Assembly (NCBI GenBank): GCA_035772785.1
Contig: JAOCPU010000021.1
Coordinates: forward strand, 248,001 to 312,000
DNA from: Phlebiopsis flavidoalba
Lineage: Eukaryota > Basidiomycota > Agaricomycetes > Polyporales > Phanerochaetaceae
DNA: 64,000 bases
Direction: 5' to 3'
The notes below the pieces were generated by a model. The model was not told the origin of the DNA. It was given only the letters and a program-made list of their open reading frames with translations, and made no database searches. Position numbers and translations under genes: made by a program. Shown piece by piece: positions 1-11,159 of the stretch. Numbering within the stretch: the first letter of the stretch is position 1; each line of letters starts with the position of its first letter.

Positions 1-189
1 CAAAGCATGACATAGAGCTCGTACCTCGAGATCTTGCAGCTCTTGAGCAAGTGTGCAGTCACCGCCCCGGGCGGAGATGCGACGAGCGAATGTCGCCTTG
101 AGAGGGACCGGCGGACAATGAAGCTAACGTCAAAGGCACGTTTTTTTTGATGGGGTGAACGAGGGCTCGTATACAGACACCGACGCGTT

Positions 190-1890
190 TATCCTTGTCC
201 ACAACCACTACCTCCGTCGAGAGTCGCTCGCACCCCTCACCTCCTGACATCCCCAGCTCCTCAGCGATCTACCACGACAGAGTTTCAGACAATGTCTTAT
301 CGCAGTTCAGAAGTCAATCCGGACGTACCGAGTGCCCCCATTCAACGATTCTGGCCAGCGACATGCGGATGTGGCCGATCCATCGGCCACCCTCAACAAC
401 AACACACGAATCACCCAAGACGACTAGGAGCTGATGCTGAAACCGCCTCTGATACCTTCTTGTCACTACACTTATGATCAATACATTGGTGCTCGTAACC
501 TCGAGAAGCACATTACCGACTCGTCCAACGACGCCTCACACGCGCCACAAGCCCAGAGAATCGTGTCAATCGTGACATTGCCAACCTATTGTGCGCATTT
601 AGTCGGTTCGTGCAGCATGTGCTCATGTCTCTAATTGTCGACAGGGATTTCAGTAAGGAGCAATGCGTGGAGCTTACGCTGGATGATAAAGGCTGCTGGG
701 TGATCGAGGGTGTTTTCCCCGTAGTAAGGGACGTCAATGAGCATTACAGCGTACCGCTCTGAAAAGCGTGTTGATGATCGCCCTAGCATCGGGGAGCTGT
801 GCGAGGGGAGTAGCGAGGCCCTGGAAAAAATCCTGGAAGATGAGTAAGTATACAGCCTCCTTATAGATGGATGCGTATACTGATAATACGCAGATTTCAG
901 AAACTTCTCAACGACCTATCTGGCGGCATTGGCGACAAAGTAGCAAACAAGGAGAATGTACTGTAAGTACTCCCTGCCATTACATTGTACATGTCGGTGT
1001 TAATCGTTATCCCAGGCCAAACACAGCGGTACCCTTGGTTCAACCAGGACCAGAGCCAACGCCAGCGGATCTGACACACACCGTCAGCGGCAGGTCTACG
1101 AAGAGAGAAACCAATGGCAGCTTGAATACCCGAGGAAGACGCACAGGAAGAGAACCTTACACCTTCACAAAACCACATTGGCGAGGAGGAGATCCGGAAG
1201 TGGATATCCCCCCTTCCTACCAGTCTACCACCAGTACGAAAAGAAAGATATCGAACACTCCGTGGCCCCAAATGCACGCGGATGTTTTGCGCCGTTATTC
1301 ATCATCAAGAACCCGGTGAATATCGTTGGAAAGTTGGCGCGGTCTGGAAGCTTCGGACGAGGTCAGTCTACGTGTGGAACCCGTCCAGTAGCAAGGACTT
1401 TCTGAGCATGCCAAACCAGCAAAAGAGACTGGGCTGCAAGAAGCGACACGAAGAGGTTGGTGCGGCACCCAAAGCCGACATAGCCGCGAGGAGCCTCTCC
1501 CCACAGCGCTATCCAATCTGCCACCGGGCTGAAGTGAAAAATGACGGGCAGTGAGAAGCAGGCGACCCTATGGAGGAAGCTCCAAGCGCTGTTTAGACGA
1601 AGATCCCGTATTGCGGAACGGAAGAACAGAGCACGCTGACCAAGAGGACGAACCCCTTGACAGCTGCGCCCCGACGGACAGGGATCCAGGCGACCCGGAG
1701 CGGTGCAGTGACGAAGATATAGCCAGGAAGCCCGGGAAACCAAAAGCTGTATGCCTGATGTATCTCGAGAGTGATGTTGTTGTCGATTCCGAGCGTCGAC
1801 AAAGGGGATGGCTTCACAAGATAAGTGACGACCAGCCTTCAAAACTTGACGGAAGAAAAGCGAAAAGGGGTCGGTACATACGGGTCTAGC
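190..1890 (+). pseudogene. broken gene of unknown function
   Basis: I do not recognise this gene. The plus strand shows coding-like stretches that change frame: a Ser/Thr-rich start (about 195-360), a stretch from about 520 to 762 containing SRFVQHVLMSLIVD and KGCWVIEGVFPVVRDV, then RPSIGELCEGSSEALEK up to 845. A likely intron follows (GTAAGTATAC at 846 to about 895), then KLLNDLSGGIGDKV and a donor GTAAGTACTC near 963. After an acceptor near 1017 the frame carries acidic sequence (EEDAQEENLTPSQNHIGEEE) to roughly 1190, then lower-quality open sequence. Shifts and stops between the pieces suggest a decayed gene, but an unresolved multi-exon structure cannot be excluded. Nothing around it suggests a role. 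Confidence 0.35.
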
Positions 1891-2889
1891 AACGCTCGTG
1901 ACATGAACACTGGTAAAGGGTCAAGTCAAGGCGAGGTCGAGGAAGTGACGAAGCAGCTTTAGATACAGCTTCTTCTCCGAGCTTCTCCATGAGCTTTGCT
2001 CTCGTGTGGCGCATGACTGCGAAAGCAATTTACGTTTGTGTATCATAGTTTCCTATCAATATCATGAGGCTATCAACGATTGACTGATACTGCGAGCAAC
2101 TTACAGTTCGTGTTTTCCCCCTCCATGTCGGTCAAGCGGACACGTAACATCCGCTCACCTGGGCGTCGAATATGCATTCCTTTTTTTCGGCATAAATTCC
2201 TCCAGAGTTCTCAGCGTCGCCGTCGATGCGCACCTGTGGATCGGGAGGGCACGCAAGTCCTCTCGAGATCTCTTTTCGCGCTCGGAGTTCTCATGCTCAT
2301 GCTGGGCCATCATCGCTTGATGCTGGAGGGGTCTGTGAACGCAATGAGGGCTTCAGAACCTACCAGCCTAGGTACTTGTGGAGGCACGTACAGCGAATCT
2401 GAGTCGAGCGGATTTCCTGGTAGTCCACGTCGCTCAACACCACCTCGAACACTTCCTTTCAACTCGCCTGTCAGTTGGGAGAGCTTCACAGTTTTTTGAC
2501 CCCCAGCGGAGCACGTAAAGACTGATGCATTGGATTACTACGATGGTGTGTTTGTGAGGCAATGTTGTCGGTCGAGAGTGTGAAAAGGGGCTCCAAGCGA
2601 ATTTCGTCCAGCGTCGAGGATATTTTGATCGCTCGGTATAGCCGATCGTCCCAGATCACCGAGGCAAGTCGGACATTCCAACGAGGTCGATGAGTACCAG
2701 TGATTACTTGTCATGCACGATCGTTCACGTCGTGTATCTCATTTCAAGTGTGTCCCAAGAGAGGATTCATACTTATGCCAGGATTCCACGGTAAAGATCT
2801 TTGGAGAAACAGGCTCAATCCTATGCATACATTCGTCCTGGCGACTCGCGCCGTCCTCTCTACCACTTGACTCTCAACGATATTCCCTC
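1890..2889. other. intergenic, no supported gene
   Basis: Open frames here are short and conflict between strands. A 139-codon plus-strand frame (2080-2499) overlaps a minus-strand frame of similar coding quality. I see no splice pattern, promoter or family motif, so neither is called. Confidence 0.5.
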
Positions 2890-4843
2890 TTAGCAATCTC
2901 CCACAGTCGCGCCGACGACATCCTTCGTGTGCTTCCTCAACCCATCATGGCCCATCTGGTTCGTGATGAATTGCTCGGTGCCGCGCACCGAAGCGGCCGT
3001 CTCCTGCGCGAGCGAGAACTCGACGTACATATCGTCGACGTATCTGCATTCAAATTACAGCAGCTCAGTACATTTTTGGTTGGAGCAAGTGAAAGGTAAA
3101 CAACCGTAGCGCGGCGGTGAGTGGGACAGCGTTTTGGCTCAGGCGCTCCATGTCGTAGAGCGGGCCCCATCCGTCAAACTGTGCCAAAAGTGATGCAGCA
3201 CCCTTCAGCGGCCGCAGGTTCGCGTGGTCGTCGTAAAGCGTTCTGGAAAAATCTGCAGCGTGACGTTCGTAAATGATGACTTGATCGTGGAACTCAGGGA
3301 CGTACCATCTCCCCAGTGAAGTATACCGGATCGGAGGATGTCGCTTTCCACGAGAAGTGAGGGTCGTCTTCAGGGCACGAGCTGCACTCCAGTTCGACGC
3401 CTCGCTATGATGTTCTAGTGAGCCTTATGTGGCAAAGACAAATTGTGATAATACTGACCCTTGGCAGTAAATGGACTCGTGTAGTATCGCGTATATCGGG
3501 TTAGCGTCGAACGCGGATTCGTTCTGGATGGTTTGTAAGATCTTATAAGACGCTTGCCGAATATATCAAGGTCATTGATTGCTCGAAAAACGATTTCTTT
3601 TGACCTGAAGCTAAGATGAGACAGGGTCGGGGACCGGAGCACGTAGCAGGGCCACGCCACCATGCACTTCATCTATACCGTCTGAAACGCCTTCGTTAAT
3701 ACTTCTCGCCAATGCCCGTATCAGCTTAGACCTTGTCCTGACTCACCTTCCATGCCGAACTTCATACCAACTGCTGAAGGAAGCGACTTGGGCGACAACC
3801 GACCCCCATCTGCAGAACCACGTCATGCTCGCCTAAGAACAGATTTCAGGATAGTCCTCACGACGCGCGCGACATCTTGCTGGGTATTTCTTGTGTAGTA
3901 CAACGGCATGGTTCCGTTTTCTTTAACCTGCACTATTCGCGAACCATCAGGTGTTTGTCGCGTATGACACAGAATCCACGCACATTTGGTGGTCCTTTCA
4001 TACACCGGGTCGGGGCTGTTTGAAGAGCGGTCCAGACCACCGGTGGTGAAAGCAGCTGTTTGAGACCTCGGGCGCAAAGGACAGGTAGGTGCGGGCGCAG
4101 AACCCGCCGTAGCTCTGGCCGAGAATGGTCCACGTTCTGGTCTTCAGGAGGTCTGCGAGGTGACCGAGTAGAATCTTGGCGAATATGTTCACAGTCGCGA
4201 ACTATTTTTGTTCACATTAGCGGGGAACCTAACGAGAAGGTGAAAAGCTCACCAATGTTGTCTGCGCGGAAGTGCTTCAAGTAGTCTGCTTCTTTTTGCG
4301 CGTCGGTTTCGGCCTTCGAGTAGTTCGGCAGAGATGGGCGTGCTCAGTACCCGGGTTCCGCGTTGGTCGAAGCCACAGGGGAACGTCTAAGAAAGAAGTT
4401 AAATCATTGTAAGGGAGGATCACCGTACAGCGTACTTACCTGGTAACCTTTCTCGTGCAACTAAGCCTTCGTTGTCAATAGCGCACACAAGCTTCGCTGA
4501 CACCAGCATACCTCAGATGCGAGATGCCGTGCATACCCCAAGCCAACCTCGAACCCGGGACTCGGGCCTGCAAATACCTCTCAGTTTCGTGCTCAAGATA
4601 TGGTAAAGTTGAACGACTGCTCGTCCGCACGGCCTGTAGATAGAGTACTATCACGATTGTTTACTGCCTTTCGTGCCAGCATCGAGGATACTAGGGATAA
4701 CCTACGGTATGTGGCGTTCTTTGTGTCCCTTGCTCCTTCGCGGCACTAGATTCCGTGCAAATAGACGCGAATCTTCTCGCCCTCGCTTGGAAGACTTTGT
4801 GTAGTCGAGCGGGTACAGTGAAGAAGCGTTCGATGACCTTCAT
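2890..4843 (-). pseudogene. proline iminopeptidase-like alpha/beta hydrolase, frameshifted
   Basis: This is a decayed proline iminopeptidase (prolyl aminopeptidase, S33 family), an enzyme that removes N-terminal proline from peptides. Reading the minus strand from the ATG at 4843 one finds, in order: MKVIERFFTVP; FEVGLGYARHLASE after the usual PGG region; FDQRG followed by STPIS (the DQRGTGxST motif); the nucleophile elbow GQSYGGF near 4100; TTGGL and DPVYERT; INDLDIFGK; LRPLKGAASLLAQ; and the C-terminal YVDDMYVEFSLAQE and ITNQMGHDGLRKH with the expected histidine, ending at the stop 2890-2892. Introns with good borders are visible (for example GTAAGT near 4443, and GTGAGC near 4253 to AATAG near 4205). 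Frame changes fall inside exons, for example between STPIS and the following AETDAQKEADYLKHF, so I call it a pseudogene. The family assignment is firm. The number of lesions is a reading by eye. Confidence 0.82.
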
Positions 4844-6070
4844 GAACTATCTGCGGCGGCTTCACGTCAGGATTCGACGGGACATCTACGACTTATGTGT
4901 ACCGAACCCTTAACACATACGTTTTCCAGGTCCACCATCTCGAGAGGTCGAGGATGATACTTTGTCTCTTGAAAGCTTGAATCCTGGATTGACCGGGCTG
5001 AGTCAGGGATGGCAAGTCGGGAACGTCACTCGAGAGTTTCGAAAGCAAGGTGCAGGGTGTCGAGCATGTGAGAGACATGGGAGTCATGTTGTGTAACCAC
5101 CAGGGCTCCCGCTTGTAGGTGCATGTGGACAGAAATTCTTATCGGGAGTCGTCATGGCGCGTGTCTATCATAGAAGGGAGAGCGGGAGCGGGAGCCTGGG
5201 GGAGACTCACATAAGCAGCTGAATGCTTACCGTATGAGTGGAAGGAAGTGATCAGTAAGGAACACCTTTGTTTACTAATCAAACAAACCCCCCAACAAAA
5301 CGATTACTTACCCCATCAATCACCCTTGTGATCGCTTGTAAGTAAACGCAACGCAAACGCCGCAGTCTTCTTTGTGCACACTACTGCTACCACCGAATTC
5401 ATATGTCCTAACCTACCCGTACGAATCTCCTGGATCCTGTTTGCAGAGTGTCAGTCTCTGAGGCTGTAATTGCAAAACGTCCCCCCAATTGATGTGATTA
5501 GTGCAGCGGGTTTCACCGTCGCAATCTCGTGTGAGTATCCGTTGCTACGCCCGTCTGCTGGCGTGGGTCATCGCCCTCTGACAAAGCCTTTTTTACACCG
5601 GTACTTGACAGACATGTCACGATTACTCACCGCGACACTACTATGTGGAAATAACTTGAAACGCACGATTACCCGCTAGACTGAGCCTCGCTCGGAGGGG
5701 GGAGCGCAGACAGTGATGAACAATACTGGTTCACTGGAAAAGCGGCAGTGCGATGCCCCTCCTTGACTTCGGGCCACCTCATGCTCAACAGGGTACGTAA
5801 AGCATTGCATCTCGATGCACGTTTCTTGTGTCACTTCTGGAGCTTACCATCTCGCTAGGGATTTCTTGACCCATTCACTGGTCGTCCTCATATCACGCGC
5901 GAGCGGCGATGTTGCATTCGGAACATGTAGCGCAACTCAGACGCAAGGTAGCATTCCGTGTCTTTGGGCGCACCGTGATGGCGCGCATCGCGCATCTCAG
6001 CTCTGGCAGCCGTACAAATGACCGTGCGCAGTATCATTGTCTCTCCCAGGCCATCCCGCACGCCGAACGC
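4844..6070. other. intergenic with a short AT-rich block
   Basis: No gene could be supported. An AT-rich stretch at 5230-5360 with repeated TTTACT/TTACTTA motifs weakly resembles 11460-11560 and may be an old shared repeat, but I could not find ends for it. Confidence 0.4.
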
Positions 6071-6076
6071 GTCGCA

Positions 6077-6085
6077 TATATATAA
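6077..6085 (+). promoter_or_regulatory. TATA box of the first small secreted protein copy
   Basis: TATATATAA lies about 110 bases upstream of the decayed paralog. The functional-looking second copy also has a TATATAA box upstream (7068), so the promoter was probably duplicated with the gene. Confidence 0.6.
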
Positions 6086-6192
6086 CCGCTCGCGCTACAA
6101 ATTGCAGCGCGCTTCAGTAGCCTCACAGGTCCGAGCAAGGTGAGCCTGTCTTGTGTGTCCTCTACACTCCACACTCAACGTCACTTGTCGCT

Positions 6193-6530
6193 CAGAGAAT
6201 CATGAATATTTTGCAACACCATCGGCTTCTGGCTTTAGTTCACGTTTCATACGCCGTCATCTACACCCAATACGCATCAACACCGGCTGCTCGGGAGCGG
6301 TCAACGCATTCAAGGGGACGCGCACTGCCAATTGGCGTCCAGCTACTGCTTCCCATCAGGATGGGGAGTCTGTCCGCTTTGCTCATAGCGGCTCTGTGTA
6401 GACTGTAGCATCGCGATCTACAACGACGGACAGTGTGCCGACTTTGCATACAACGTCGGGGATGGATGCTTTAACTTTTGGGGGTTACGGCAAGAGCTTT
6501 GGCATTGGATGTTAGAACTCGAAAGGTCAG
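6193..6530 (+). pseudogene. decayed paralog of the small secreted cysteine-containing protein
   Basis: This is a broken tandem copy of the gene at 7205. Pieces matching it appear in changing frames: NTGCSGAV against NEGCTGTV, FAHSGSV against FTHSGTV, DCSIAIYNDGQC against DCTIGIYNDGAC, and AYNVGDGCFNF against AYEVGDGCFNF. A stop codon falls where the sibling has VDC, and at least two frame changes are needed to follow the alignment. No continuous product is possible. The N-terminus retains only a weak hydrophobic leader. Confidence 0.75.
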
Positions 6531-7067
6531 TAAGCTAGTCTAACTCGTACACATCTAAGTGGACTAATTGATCGGTGCAGCGTTTAAACTACTCGGAGCC
6601 AAGTGTCTTGATTTGACTCGGAAATAACAGTCGTGTCGATACATTTCATGCCCTGTGAACAATAACTGGCTTCTGAGAATCATTTCATTCCAGTCCTACT
6701 CAGCGGCAGGATCATCCCAGCTCCCTTTGTGACATCAATCACCAGATGTCGAAGTCGTGTACCCTAAGTTCCCCGCACGCGGCACGCTCAACAGCAATCG
6801 GCCTAGACACCTAACTCATCCAAGTCCGCATCTGAAAACGGAACAATGGGTCCGCATCACAAGGAATGAGGACGGGACGCTGTAAGTATAACAATTCTTG
6901 AAATGATCCAACGCTCCGCTGGCTCTAGCAGGAAGCATAGCGCGTCCAGTTCCTTCACCTAACGCACATACAAACACCAGACACTCCGCGTTTCGGAACA
7001 TACGTGAACGGTCATACGACAACGGCGGCTGATCCCAAGCGACGCCGGTCGCCGTACGTTTCTGGCG

Positions 7068-7074
7068 TATATAA
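7068..7074 (+). promoter_or_regulatory. TATA box of the small secreted protein gene
   Basis: TATATAA sits 131 bases upstream of the ATG at 7205, a usual arrangement for a highly expressed fungal gene. Confidence 0.6.
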
Positions 7075-7204
7075 CTCTCGAGTGTCCAAACAAAACTTCT
7101 TCAGTGACTACCCAGTTACACTCTAGACCAGGCGAGTTCGATGTCACTAAAGTGCTACCAATCAAAACACCCCTAACACGCCCTGCAGCCTACAGATAAA
7201 GACC

Positions 7205-7514
7205 ATGAAGACCACAGTCACCCTCGCTCTCCTCGCCCTGGCGCACTCATCCTACGCCGTGTATTGGCAGCAGTTCTACAACGAGGGCTGCACCGGCACC
7301 GTGGAGAACTACGGCACGGACGTCACCGTCGGTAGCGAGTTCTGGCATCGAGCAGGCGGGCGCATCGGCCAGCTTCACGCACAGCGGCACCGTCGATTGC
7401 ACCATCGGGATCTACAACGATGGCGCGTGCAAGAACCTTGCGTACGAGGTTGGGGACGGGTGCTTCAACTTTGGAGGCACCAAGAAGAGTATCGGCATTG
7501 TTTGCCACAACTAG
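7205..7514 (+). pseudogene. small secreted cysteine-containing protein, one frameshift
   Basis: The ATG at 7205 starts a clear secretion signal (MKTTVTLALLALAHSSYAV, probable cleavage after SYA). The mature part begins YWQQFYNEGCTGTVENYG. After the codons VGSE (about 7340) the frame moves by one base and continues as SGIEQAGASASFTHSGTVDC, IGIYNDGACKNLAYEVGDGC, ending in SIGIVCHN and the stop 7512-7514. The product would be about 100 residues with five visible cysteines. I do not recognise a named family. Size, signal and cysteines fit the small secreted proteins common in mushroom genomes. One extra T near 7340 is the only lesion I see, so this copy may be recently disabled or the base may be an error. 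Confidence 0.7.
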
Positions 7515-8200
7515 GCTGGTGAATCGAGGCCTCACTGAATTTCCTGGCGTACGACAATGAGAAGTTTGCAGGGAAGAGTAGGAGTGTGCGGGTTTCCGTA
7601 TGTCTACGCAACGCCTTTAGGATGCAGAGTCGCACGGACTCGCGCCTTGTAGATTACAGAAGTCTAGTATGGAGGCCGCATTTATTGAGGTACTGGCGAT
7701 AGCTTGTGCGAGAAGGGATTTCATGCTCGTGAAGACACCAGCCGCTCTGTACAACCAATGCACATATGGAAAGTATTCAGGAACATGATTCGAGAGGCGT
7801 TTACCGTGTGTGACGTGATGTCTTCGATCACTGTAGTCGACCCGCAAGTGCTATGCTTGACGGCGAAGCTGTCCGCGTTCTGCCTTTGGACCCGGAGACT
7901 AGCTATGCTCGTTACTTGGTCTCATTGTGTCGCCAAAATATATTGGCCATTATTGCGTGAATTATACTATACAAATATCTAGCTCCATTCTACGACGAGC
8001 GCAGTGTCCAAGGAATGAATTTCGACAGCCTGGGTTAGAGGACAGGAATGTACGCGACTCTGTTCGACTCGTCTTGGAGGAGGCATGTCGTTGGACGGTG
8101 TGCAGCGCGTCGGCAGAGGAATAGTAGCCGGATTGGCCACCTCGGGCGACGTCCGGGACGGCCCGCAGGAATTGATGGGCGAGGACAAAGGACCTTTTGA
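7515..8200. other. intergenic between secreted protein gene and copy A
   Basis: No gene or repeat is supported. Short frames on both strands lack family features. Confidence 0.4.
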
Positions 8201-8211
8201 CGACGGGCGGG

Positions 8212-8300
8212 CCAATCAGCGCGTTTATCTGCGCACAAAAGGACCGTTGTCGGAGTCACGTTACCGGCGACCGACGCAAAGCGGGGTGCATTTAAGGACC
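8212..8300 (+). promoter_or_regulatory. promoter of acidic-repeat gene copy A
   Basis: A CCAAT box (8212-8216) is followed 75 bases later by a TATA-like TTTAAGGACC (8291-8300). Between them lies ACAAAAGGACCG, which is also found upstream of copy B (TATAAGGAC at 22091-22099, minus strand). Copy C has TATAGGACC (25454-25462, minus). After the box all three copies share CTT(C/G)AA(A)CCAC-rich leaders and an ATG. Confidence 0.65.
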
Positions 8301-8404
8301 GCCGCCTCGTGCGCGCGTCTTGAACCACTACCAACCACTACCTCCGTGAACACTCCGCGCTCCGTGCCTTCTACCGCACACTTCTGCTTACGAAACACAG
8401 CAAC

Positions 8405-10925
8405 ATGCCTGCTAAGAACTCTAACGTCAACAAACGCGTGCAAGAGAGGAACACAACGCTCACCAATCATCGCGTTGCCCGCGAAGGCCAACCTTCGGCC
8501 ACGGTCATGACTGCAAACCGAGTGGCGCGGGCCAACGAACGCGAGATGGGTGCTGGGAGGGATGTATCTGCTTCTAACAATGTTCAATGGTACGTCTACA
8601 GCGACTTGAACGTCAACGTCGCTCACTTTCTTCGAAGTTCTCCCCCAGTGGCGAGGGCTCAAGCCGACTACAACAACAACAGCGACCAAGGGTGTGTCTT
8701 TCCCCCACGACCGACGACGTCTCTCGATGCTTACATGAATGCCAGCGTCGTCATCAAGAGCGAGGAGGACGAGGACCACTTCGACTTCAGCGAGCCGGGC
8801 CATCGGCCCACGATGTGACACCCCCTCGAGGTTCACCCCCAGTGGCGAGGGCTATAGCCGACCGCGACTACAACAGCGACCAAAGGTACATCTTCCTCTG
8901 TGGACGACGACGTCTCTCGATATTGACTTGAGGTACAGCGTCGTCGTCAAGAGCGAGGAGGACGAGAGCGAGATCGACTTCGGCGTGCCCGAGATCGGCT
9001 ACAACGTCGCACTCCGCGTTCGTACGATCGGCCCGGGGCCCCCGCCGCCGGACATCGAGGAGAACGTCACTGCAGAGCATGCAGCAAACTGGAGGAGGTA
9101 CAGCGAGCTGTACAGTGAGATGTTTCGGGAATAGGGACAGGGACCTAGAGGAGGAGTGAGTACATCGACATGGGCAAGGGAACAATCACTGACTTGCCTT
9201 CTAGTCCCGACTACGCTGAAGACGAATCTGAAGATGACCCAGTGCGCGACGAAAGATGAAGAGAATATTCCGTACGTACCGTGTGTCGCTGTGAGGGCTC
9301 CGTCGTGCTCATTGTTCACACAGCCCGGCCGTGCTAGCACCTATGGCGCAACACCAGGTGTCAGCGCCGAGGGCTGGACCGTCACTGTCGTTGGTTACAC
9401 GGTCGAGGTCCGACTCTGTTTCCGAAATGGATTCAGAGACGAAGTCAGACGCGGAAAACATTCCGCCTGCGCCTGTGCAAGAAATGTCTGAAGGAGGGAT
9501 ATACTCCCTTCCTGAGAGCATTCTACCCACAAGAAATGAATATATCACCCGACAGAGCCCTCCGCGTATCCGGGGACGCGCAGTTTTTGGCGAGCTGTTG
9601 GTGGAGCCGGTCGAAGGGCCGGCCCATGGAGAGGAGGACACCGACGAAGGGGTTCTCGCGGACGTCGAAGACGGTGGACTCGGCACTCCAGACACGGCGT
9701 CAGAAAGCGAAGACGAGGGGCAGGACGATGTCTACGAAAGCGAAGAGGAGAGCGACCGTGCAGCGTGGACATACAGCGACGACAAACGCTTCGTATGGGG
9801 CGACGACGACCACGAGGAGGACGACGACGGGCCGCTGTTTCCCACCTTCACACCAACACCTGAGCCCACCCCTGCACCCCAGAGTCCGCCTCGAGTGCGC
9901 GGCCGCAGAGTCTTGGGCGACCTCCCGATCGCGTCCGTAGAGCCCGAAGAGCCAGTAGAGCCCTTGGCGGACGTCGGAGACGGTGGACTCGGCACTCCCG
10001 AGCCGGCAGCGGAAAGCGAGGACGAGGTGCAGGGCGTTGCCCTACGAAAGCGATGAGGACAGCGACCGGAGAGCGTGGACATACAGCGACGACAAACGCT
10101 TCGTATGGGGCGACGACGACCACGAGGAGGACGACGACGGGCCGCTGTTTCCCACCTTCACCCCGACACCAGAGCCTGTCCCTGCACCCCAGAGTCCGCC
10201 TCTAGTGCGCGGCCGCAGGTCTTCGGCGACCTCCCAATCGAAACCAGTGGAGCCGCAGAGCCCTCCACGAATCCGGGGACGCGCCGTTTTCGGGGAGCTT
10301 CATGGGGGGGATCTCGCCAGCGGTGAAGTCGGAGGAGGACGAGGACGAGCGGGGGACAGACGGACTCGGGGTTTTCGTACGCTACTGATCCCGCTGAGGT
10401 TGAAGGCTAGGTAGCCGGCGAGCGATGATGCGCTAGAGGGGGGGGGCCTTGTTGGAGGAGCACGCTGGCAACGAGGGCTTGTCGGCGGGCGTAGTAAGCA
10501 GGGTGTCGAAAAGGAGCCAGAAGTCGACGTCCAGGAAGCTTTTTGGGGAGAGGCTCAAGCGACCCACCAACCCGAGCCTGCGACTTCTACGGGCGAGGAG
10601 GGTGCCGTGCAGGAGGCGCCGCCGGCCCCGAGGCGCAGCGTGCGCATCGCGACGGTTAAGGCGAGGAAGGCTGCTGAAGCGCAAGCTGCAGCTGCAGCTG
10701 TACCCATCCCACCGCAGCCCAGGGGAGCGCGTGGTACTCCGAAGAAGAAGGCGACGACGACCTCAGACGCCGCGCCCACCGCAAACGCGGAGGCGGGTCC
10801 GTCGAGGATACCCGAAGAGGGGACAGAAACCAGACGCTGCTCCGAAGAAGGCCGGTAGAAGGAAGAGGAGATGGGATGAGAGCCCAGGGATGCCCGCGAA
10901 GAAGGGCCTTGGGGAAAGAGGTTGA
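8405..10925 (+). CDS. acidic-repeat protein family, copy A (probably damaged)
   Basis: I do not recognise this protein; it is the best-preserved of three paralogs in the window. The start MPAKNSNVN matches MPAMNSN in copy B and MSSNVSQ in copy C. The first coding block runs 8405-8813; a 43-base intron (GTGACA...CTATAG, 8814-8856) joins it in frame to a block ending at 9134, and further GT-AG introns appear (for example GTGAGT near 9156 to CTAG 9207; GTACGT near 9270 to ACAG 9322). The long exon from 9331 carries GGIYSLPESIL, then repeated modules: SPPRIRGRAVFGEL, GGLGTP, ESEDE, WTYSDDKRFVWG, DDDHEEDDDGPLF and TPTPEPTPAPQ. The C-terminus becomes basic (PAPRRSVRIATVKARKAAEA) and ends at TGA 10923-10925, a stop context shared with copy C. 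The protein is predicted to be disordered, acidic then basic, possibly nuclear. A one-base difference between repeats breaks the frame near 10040, so the full product may not be made. Confidence 0.55.
8635..9010 (+). repeat. internal tandem duplication of about 190 bp in copy A
   Basis: Two adjacent units each run from TTC(T/A)CCCCCAGTGGCGAGGG, through a CTACAACA-rich part and ACGACGTCTCTCGAT, to GTCGTC(A/G)TCAAGAGCGAGGAG. At protein level they give the pair SVVIKSEEDEDHFDF and SVVVKSEEDESEIDF. Confidence 0.8.
9553..10290 (+). repeat. 310-bp in-gene tandem repeat of copy A
   Basis: The block from the acidic ESEDE segment through WTYSDDKRFVWG to the (V/I)RGR motif occurs twice; the shared ATACAGCGACGACAAACGC starts at 9771 and again at 10081, a period of 310 bases. 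Because 310 is not a multiple of three, the second unit is read one base out of phase, which explains the stop near 10056. The VRGR/IRGR motif appears four times (about 9560, 9895, 10205, 10268). Confidence 0.85.
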
Positions 10926-10971
10926 GGAGGAAGTGATCGATGGGGGCATTTCCTGCACCCCTTATATACTC

Positions 10972-11053
10972 CTCGCGGACATAGGTGTGGTCTTTGTAGT
11001 TGTATCAAAATATGTATTCCAAGAAAAGACAATGCTAGCACTGCTTAACCAAT
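10972..11053 (-). promoter_or_regulatory. antisense promoter-like module at the 3' end of copy A
   Basis: On the minus strand an inverted CCAAT site (11049-11053) lies about 75 bases before TATATAAG (10972-10979). The tract that follows, ATCACTTCCTCCTCAACCTC, overlaps the stop codon of copy A. The same arrangement occurs at the 3' ends of copies B and C, so it is conserved, though no antisense protein frame is conserved. Confidence 0.5.
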
Positions 11054-11159
11054 CGATTGAGGTCCGTGATAAGCGTGAATGCCTGCAGTAATGCGCGTGA
11101 GGACGTACCCTTCACCGCCAACTCGCCGACCCTGGGCCTCGTGTGGTCACGCAGCACAT

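Noticed and set aside
5230..5360. AT-rich block similar to 11460-11560 as a MITE
   Set aside because: Similarity is short and imperfect. I found neither inverted ends nor a target duplication.
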